Source: Lentinus brumalis (Eukaryota; Basidiomycota; Agaricomycetes; Polyporales; Polyporaceae). Taken from it: a stretch of 64,000 nt of DNA. Position numbers and translations under genes: made by a program. This document shows, piece after piece, positions 56,860 to 64,000 of the stretch. The stretch covers positions 248,001 through 312,000 of the forward strand of contig MARA01000021.1 in NCBI GenBank assembly GCA_001792895.1, written 5' to 3'. Each line of letters opens with the position of its first letter. Position 1 is the first letter of the stretch. Under the pieces are notes generated by a model. It did no database searches and had not been told where the DNA came from. It was given only the letters and a program-made list of their open reading frames with translations.

Positions 56860-59617
56860 ATGAGCTCTGCGAGGCGTACCTCGCGGTCATACCGAGCCTC
56901 CCCCATACCTCCAGCTCTTCTGCTCAGCGAGAACAACGCGCCAACAATGTCCCAGGATAGCGACTCGACCTTGAAGGGCGCGCAGAGCGGCGAGGAGACG
57001 ACGCTGAGGGGAACTGGATCGCAGGTGAGTAGGCTGTCCTTCTCAAGCTCCTACATGCGCCAATGAAGAGGCAGGCCGGCGACCTTTCCCCGCGTCCCTC
57101 GAGTCCCCGTCTCGCTGCTGCAGGCCATGACAGTGTCACGGCCGATCCTCAAGCCACAAGTGACCAAGGAGACGTACCGAGGGCGTCGAGCATCGACAGT
57201 GCGCCGCTCTGGGCAGCTTTGGACTCTCCCCGAGGCCCACGCCGACCTTCGCTCAGTTTGACGAGCACGAGTACATCCAGTACGAAGACGGCGAAGTTGC
57301 TGAAAAGGAGGACCGGGCCCCGCTGCCGAACCAGGAGGCGAACCGCGCCAGAGAAAGCGAGGAAGCCCGCGAACGTATGCAGCGCCTTGACGAGATAATC
57401 AGTGAGCACCAGAGACCGTTCTCCCAGCATGTTGAAGGACCGACCGCTCGGAAGCGATCATGGACGGGCTCTACCGTTAGCGAGGAAGATCGAAGGTCGG
57501 CGAGGAGGCCGAGGGTGGCGAGTCGCGAACGTCCGTTCCCGACGACTCTGCCGTCGATCAGAGACATGATTGAGAATCCTTGGGGGAGAGCAGGAGACGA
57601 AGGAACTCGTAGCTTTAATATCCCTCCGTCTGTAACGATGTCGACTCCGGTGACTTCCCCTGCGCCGCGCAAAGTATCCCCCTTCTTCCATGATGAACTA
57701 GCAGACGTCTCGGGGCATCCTCCGACTCTGCGAGGTTCGAGCATCGACTCGTCAGTCCCGGGCTCGGCCAGATACGAGGAGGGAAGCCGTCTCGGAAACA
57801 TCTCGAGAGCGAGCTCGAAGACCCGGGCGGCAGGGATGGAGATCGACGACGACCAGGATCTGGACGAGTACAGTCTTCTGGAACGACCTCCCGGACGTTC
57901 TCAAGGACAGGGTTGCGGTCGTCGGGAGGAAGCGGGTGTAGGGCCATGGAACCTCCGCGACGCTCTCTCGGAGCATGAATCGGGGTACTCTGGGATGAAC
58001 TATAGGAACCACGAGGAGCTCCTGAGGGGAGGATACCGGCCGAGAGAACAGGAAAATAGCACGAGAGAGGAGTGCGATGAAGGCATAGAGCCGGAGGAGA
58101 CGAGTTACGTGGATGGGATGGAGGGGATACAAGGCCGCTCGATCTACTCGGCTCTTCCGAATACTAAAGCCTGGGAGTACCGCCAAGGTCTGAGGCGGGA
58201 AATGAACGAGGGCCAGGCTCAGCATGAAACGCCTCGGAGGATGCAGGAGAGGGCTGGAGATAACACCTCGCAGCTCAAAAGCGCGGGACGAAGCCGGTTT
58301 GACAGACGAGAAAACGACGACAAGGAGAGGGGAGACGAGACCAGAGGCGAAGCGGCGGAACTCGAGTGGTGGCAGGCGAGGAAGACGACTAGACTCCCGA
58401 CGGCTCTGCTGGGAGAAGAGGAGGCTGAAGACGTCCCAAAGGTCGCCAACAGCCCGCATAGTGATAGATGGGCGGTCCATCTTAGCGACCCGGAGGAACG
58501 CTACGCTGGCATGTCGAAGGAGTGGATGAGATCTGTGTGGATGGACGAGGACCCGATCGTCCTGTTCACGGTTTTCAACTACCGTTTCACCAAAAACCAG
58601 GAGATCAATCGGCATATTGAGACAAACATCACGGCGATCACGACGTACCTCACTGGCGAAACGGACTTCCATGTTGTGCCGCCGGACCCGGAGTGGAGAC
58701 ACGAGGTCAACGTGCGCGACCTCCCGGTGCTGTGGGTGATTAGGGGTCTGCCAGTGGCGGCGGCCTGGGAGATGATCAAGCTACGTGTCATCTCAGCGCG
58801 CGGCGTGTCAATCATTACGCACCCGAAGGCGATCGAGAACCCCAAGCTCGTATGCGGACTGGCCGGGTTCCTGAGACCGGACATCAAGACGACAAAAGCC
58901 GCAGTACTGAGCGTCCTCGAGACGGACTACATGCAGCGACGCCTGACGGATCTGGTCAGGACGAACGAGATGATGGGACATCTGTCAATCAAGAGAAGGG
59001 TGGAGAAGGTGGTAGACTCCCTCGATGTCCGATTCATGGCGACAAAGGAAGACGGGTACGTGGCGAACATCTTCATGTTGCCGCCGACAGACGATATCGA
59101 CGAGTGGCGCGAATGGGTTGAGGAGATGCGCGGCTACAGGTACAACGTGTTTCTGAACGGAACGGGAGTGGCCAGGAAGCCATTTTGGTGCGGTGGCTGC
59201 AGGGGAGTTGATCACGAGGAGCTTGAATGCCCCTTCCCGAAGATGAAGGGTTGGAAGGGTCCCCAGGCGGGTGCCAGGTCCCACTCCAAGTACTGGGAGC
59301 CCGAGGCGCCAGCCGGGAGGAGGCCGGGACGCGGCCGAGGGAACACACACTGGGCGACAGGAGTACCGTCGACGAGTTCTCCGACGGCAAATGCTAGAGG
59401 CGCTCGAGGCTGGACGGCCATGCGAGGAGGACGTGGCCAAGGAAGCCAGCGAGGCGGTGCGGCACCACGAGGAAGCTACATACAGCGTGGCAGTTTTGAA
59501 CAGCACCAAGGCGGCTATGAGTCGCGTGGCGGCACCGAGCAGCGAAGAGGGGTGCGCTCGAACTGGAGCGCGAAAACGCCAACCGGACGCTACGGTCCCT
59601 GGAACGAGGGTTTCTAG
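56860..59617 (+). CDS. LINE ORF1, Gag-like protein with CCHC knuckle
   Basis: The main frame is open from 57163 to the TAG at 59617, with an ATG at 57377. A neighbouring frame with ATGs at 56860 and 56947 could join it through GT at 57025 and AG at 57199 in phase 0 (SQ/CAALGSFGLSPRP). The N-terminal half is acidic and disordered; then comes a folded part (DEDPIVLFTVFNYRF; LPVLWVIRGLPVAAAWEMIK; WREWVEEMRGYRYNVFLNG) that ends in a zinc knuckle CGGCRGVDHEELEC (C-x2-C-x4-H-x4-C), then an Arg/Gly-rich tail. This is the layout of fungal non-LTR ORF1 proteins, which bind element RNA. An intron in such an ORF would be unusual. Confidence 0.72.
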
Positions 59618-60140
59618 ACAGGGCGAGGTGCGGAGTCTCTGGGGATGGGTGGAATGTCTGAAAGAGTAGCTCAGTGTTAGCTTACGACCTAAATAATCAT
59701 ACGCACCACTCACCATGCCGCGCGAGACGAGAAATAGGATGGGACACGACACGACATCCGAGCGAAGCTTCAGCACATGACGAGGCGAACCGGATGTCAT
59801 ACAATGTTCATGGTAAGGCGACGATGGGAGGCGTGTAATCGAAGGGGATGGGGCTATTCAATGGTACTACCGGCACGGAGCGCACCGGGGTGGCAGCCGG
59901 TCTCTGCGCGACACGGCCTTGCGCAGCAGCAAGGTCAGTACGTGTCAGCCACGGCGAGGCCCACATATACTGGCCTAGGCACAGGAAAGCCTCGCCGTAA
60001 CTCTAGCAAGCGGGAACCTATTCAGGTTCGACCACTCGCGCGCAAGCAAAGCATGGCGCCCTGTAAGCTGCATACGGGACGCCACGCACGGTCGCTCTGA
60101 TAGAGAGATCTCTATCCGAGGCCAAGCTTATGGTTGTAAC
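59618..60140 (+). other. Spacer between LINE ORF1 and ORF2
   Basis: About 520 bp without an open frame continuing either protein. No repeat or RNA gene was recognised. The length is within what is seen between LINE reading frames. Confidence 0.55.
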
Positions 60141-63100
60141 TTGGCTGGTACTGCAACTACGAACGATACAATAACACAACAGAACTCAAACGGAAATGAC
60201 ACACTCGGCAATGGCAGTATGCGCCCTGAACCGACAGGAGGACTACGCGGCGCGCGTGCTCGCAGCAGGTCTGAAGATGGTCGGGACGGGAATGGTAGCA
60301 CGCACCTCATTACTCTCGGAAGGACTGGGGAGGTGGACGATCTGGAGGAACTGGCGGCCGACGGCTCTCAGTGTAACACGCCGGAAAGACACGCAAATGT
60401 ACACGAAGCGGTACCGGGGTTGCATCGGAGGAAAAGGAAGAAGCGAGAAGAACGGCGGACGGCACTGCAAGTTGCCACGCTGAATATAAATGGGTATGGG
60501 AACTTACTACGTGACCATTCGGACAACAAATGGGACGCCTGTATAGAATGATGTCAGAACATCGGATAGGGGTACTCATGTTGCAGGAAACACATCTGAC
60601 AGAGGAACGCACAAGAGGAATCCACGACATGTTTGCGAAGAAACTGAAAGTGCTCTTTTCGGCGCACCCAGAGTTCCCCACTCAGAGGGAAGGGGTCGCT
60701 GTAGTGCTAAATGCGCGGTATGTCAACATGAAAAATGCAAAAGCGACAGAGATCGTACCGGGGAGAGCCCTACAGGTAGCAGTCCCATGCCAAGGAGGCG
60801 ACACTAGGAATATTCTATGCATATATGCGCCGACGTCAGACGGTGTCGCGGAACGAAAGCGCTTCTACCAAGACGTACGCGACTACTACGAATCCCATCC
60901 GGGCTTCCCTAAGCCACATGTAATGGCTGGAGACTTTAACAACGTCGAGGACGCTATTGACCGTCTACCGGTAGGCGAAGGACCGGATCAGTCGACCATG
61001 GTCCTCGATGATCTGAAACTGCAACTGGGTCTAATGTTCGCAGATGGCTGGAGAGTGACGAACCCGAGTACAAGAGAGTACACCTTCCATCGAGGTGTGG
61101 GCTCTGGAGCAGTCTTCTCAAGACTTGATAGGATCTACGTATCACCGGATGTCTTCGAGAGAGCGAGGGAGTGGAAGATCTGCGAGGCTGGGGTCAAGAC
61201 GGACCACTGCCTTGTAATGGTCCAACTAGTTCCTGAAAACGCACCAATTGTAGGCGAAGGCCGGCCGACCTTCCCAATCAAACTTGTCAAGGACAAGAAG
61301 CTCACCAAGGTGATAAAGGAACGAGGCATGATGGCAATCAGGGAGCTGGAGGCCCTTGAAGAGAGCGGTGGAAGGACGGAGAAGTCGAACCCGCAGAAGA
61401 TACTATATCGTTTCAAGACAGAAATCATGTCCCTAGCAAGAGGGCGCGAAAAAGAGATCATCCCTCGGCTACTAGCAGAGATTAGAGAGAGCGAGCGAGC
61501 CCTGAAACAAACCAAGCAAGACAGGAACCTCTCTGAGGGTGAAAAGATCAAAGAGGCAGAGACGCTGACCAAGCAAGTCCGTCAACTGAAGCAGAAAAGG
61601 TACAAGATGCAGCAACAGAACTCACGGGCTATGCATAGGCTCTATGGTGACCGGCCAACCAAATACTGGTCAAAACTGCACAAGGAATGTGCACCGCGAG
61701 ATGTCATAATCGCTTTCGAACGAGAGGACCGAACGGGTGTCTCGGGCGAGAAGGTCTACGAATCAAACTCGGTCAGAATGGCAGAAATGGCCAGAGCTCA
61801 CCACATGAATGTGCAGAAGGACGATGCGAGTATCAAGCTGCCCAACGAGAGAGAGGCGGACATAGAGGTCGCCCTGGACAGCCTCGACTCAGAATTGAAT
61901 CAGGCGCAGGCGGAAGAAATAGGAGGTGTGATAACCTACGATGAGTGCGCTCTTTCCTTACGAGTTGCCAAGAACGGAACCTCGCCTGGGCTTGATGGCA
62001 TTCCCTTTGAGGTCTGGAAGGTGCTGCACGCGCGGCATGTGGAAGACAAACGCTTCCGCGAAAGGACCGACTTCGATGTTGTCCGCATATTAACGGCGGC
62101 CTTCGAGGACGCGAGGGTGTATGGCGTCGATGCACACACGCCCTTTGCGCAGGGCTGGATTGCGCCGATATATAAGGAGAAGGGCGAGCGGACGAGGGTG
62201 GTCAACTACCGACCAATCACACTACTAAACACGGACTATAAGCTTCTGAGTAAAATTCTCGCAGTAAGACTAGCAGGGGTCGCACCGTCAATTATACATA
62301 AGGCTCAAGCTGGGTTTGTGCCGGGAAGGAAGATTCAGAATCATACGCAACTGGCGCGGATGATGATGACCTGGGCGGAGAGAAACGAAGCGGATGGAGC
62401 AATTGTTGCACTCGACCAAGAGAAAGCTTACGATAAAATTGCGCACGATTATCTATGGAAGGTCCTCGGAAGGTTCAGGATCCCGGAAAACTTCATACGG
62501 CTTGTACAATCACTCTACAAAAATGCGAAGACATCAGTGATGGTCAACGGTATACTAAGCAAGTCGTACCTCATCTACAGAGGTGTAAGACAAGGAGATC
62601 CTCTCTCGTGCCTACTCTTCGACCTTGCTATCGAACCTTTATCGGCCATGATCCGTAAATCAGAGATACAGGGGTTCAATATACCGAGATGCAACGACGT
62701 ACTAAAAGCTGTCCTTTTCGCTGACGACACTACAGTCTATCTGTCAAGTAATGATGATTTTAGCGTCCTACAAAGTGTTCTAGACATATGGTGCTCAGCG
62801 GCAAAAGCAAGATTCAATATCGGTAAGACGGAGATTATACCCATTGGAAGCGAGAAATACCGCAGAGAAATGGCAGAAACATACCGCGTGACAGGGGCTT
62901 GGAGGAACTACCCAAGTGGTGTCCATGTAGCAAATGAAGGCGAGGCGGTCCGGATCCTTGGTGCCTTTTTCGGTAACGGGATCGACGAGGCGGAGGTCTG
63001 GTCACTCGTATTGACCAAGATTGTGGCAATGCGCAAGCCGCTGATGGAAGTCATCGAGCGTTGGAAGGCAGGGCATGCGACGGTCCAAGGAAAACGGCAT

Positions 63101-64000
63101 GTTGTCCAAATGATCGTCGGGGGATGACTCAATACTTAACGACTGTCCAACGTATGCCCGAAATCATCCGAAAACGTCTTGACAAAATAATCAGAGGCTA
63201 CTTATGGGACGATCGGCACTCCCCCCGGTCTCTCTTGAATATACATACCTCCCAGTCGCAAAGGGCGGGCTGGGTATGCTCGATCTAGAAGCAAGGAATG
63301 AGGCAATAGATGTCATGTGGCTAAAGGCTTACCTCGACTTGAGCGTGGAGAGGCCCTTATGGGCCTTCCTGGTCGACGATCTCCTCGCAAAACATGTCCC
63401 CAAGAACTGTAGGCCAAGGCAGGCTGACCTGAGACTCAACCCGTTCCTACAGCAATGGAAACCGAAGGCTAGAGGGCTCCCGGGATGCGTGAGTGGAATG
63501 ATGACGGTGGCGAGAAAGTATGGACTGCGAATGGAAGGACTTGCCTTCTCTCGGAACATTCTGAACGCCATGCCCATGTGGGACCATGGGTACGCGGATA
63601 AGAAAAAGCTCGGACGCCTCACCGTGCCCTCGAAGTGTATAACATGCCTGCTGGCGACGCACAAGGTCAGAACAATCGGAGATTTCATCAAGCTGGCAGA
63701 GGTGCTAGGAAGCAAAGGACACCGTCGGAAAGCAAGTTGCACCTGCGACATGTGTGTACGAACAAGGACCGAGATAGGCTGCGACGACCCAAATCAGTGT
63801 GCTACGAGGGCCAAGGAGATGATAGACACGTTACCGGGCAAATGGGACCCGAGAAAGCGCCAGCCGGAAGACTATGAAGACCTTGCAATGGAAGAGATCC
63901 ACGGAGAACGATTAGGCGATGATAAGTGTGTCTTCGATCGACGCATAACAACGCGCGGAGATCTGGGAGATACGTTTAGGATCTTCACGAGCAAGGACCC
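60141..64000 (+). pseudogene. LINE ORF2: AP endonuclease and reverse transcriptase, frameshifted, cut by window end
   Basis: The endonuclease starts with LQVATLNINGYG near 60463 and, after a frame change near 60527, goes on with LMLQETHL, VMAGDFNNVEDAIDR, SRLDRIYVS and KTDHCLVMV. The RT follows with SPGLDGIPFEVW, VVNYRPITLLNTDYKLLSK, GFVPGRKI, ALDQEKAYDKI, GVRQGDPLSCLLF and the catalytic FADDTTVYLSS. The frame breaks again near 63118 and 63207. A Cys-rich part (KCITCLL; CTCDMC) comes after about 63630. All three breaks are losses of one base next to a G run. This fits the Tad1-like fungal LINE group with endonuclease-RT order. The 3' end lies outside. Confidence 0.88.

Noticed and set aside
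57752..58702. Minus-strand frame of 316 codons
   Set aside because: Antisense to LINE ORF1, which has a coherent protein and a zinc knuckle.

Overview
The window reads as a nuclear scaffold from a wood-decay agaricomycete, most likely a polypore close to Trametes. The evidence is GC-rich genes with many short (about 45-70 bp) GT-AG introns, a secreted class II peroxidase of the white-rot type, basidiomycete BTB/POZ and F-box-like paralogues, a basidiomycete wax-synthase-like acyltransferase, and fungal Ty3, Tc1 and LINE elements. No tRNA, rRNA or CRISPR array was seen. Exon boundaries were placed by hand from splice consensus and frame, so they are models rather than transcript evidence.

Layout. 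1-20.7 kb is host gene space: the 3' part of a Ulp1-like protease gene, an unrecognised minus-strand gene, a GT8-like glycosyltransferase, a five-exon MBOAT/wax-synthase-like enzyme, an intact microbial-type PARG, an NPP1-family secreted protein, a small BTB protein, a 1325-residue BTB protein with a long low-complexity tail, a decayed second PARG copy and a DUF7330-like beta-repeat protein. 20.7-22.1 kb holds a peroxidase that carries both the Mn(II) site and the exposed catalytic tryptophan, that is, a versatile peroxidase, with a TATA box.

22.28-36.48 kb is one complete Ty3-type chromovirus: two 250-bp LTRs differing at 2 positions, a 5-bp target duplication GCCGC, gag, protease, RT, RNase H, integrase, a chromodomain-like tail and an extra 2.4-kb reading frame before the 3' LTR. 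Two later insertions sit inside it. One is a 2.3-kb non-coding foldback element with 375-bp inverted repeats, in the integrase, flanked by an 8-bp duplication. The other is an intact-looking Tc1/mariner element, in the 3' LTR, flanked by TA. Gag-protease and RT lie in one frame separated by a single TAG.

36.6-40.3 kb is a tandem pair of F-box/LRR-like paralogues; the copy next to the retroelement is broken and the other is intact. 40.3-52.6 kb is sparse: possible membrane-protein exons, a relic of a small gene found intact at 51.1 kb, an Ala/Glu/Pro-rich gene with a tandemly duplicated exon-intron unit, and an OTT_1508-like deaminase gene whose frame appears broken. 52.65-56.8 kb is a strongly purine-rich stretch with no secure gene. 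From about 56.9 kb to the end lies a non-LTR retrotransposon: ORF1 with a CCHC knuckle, ORF2 with AP-endonuclease and RT, broken by single-base losses in G runs and cut by the window edge.

Taken together this is ordinary decay-fungus gene space interrupted by young and layered mobile DNA, with several host paralogues dying in place. The least explained objects are the foldback element with its AT-rich core, the extra reading frame of the chromovirus, and the single TAG between protease and RT.
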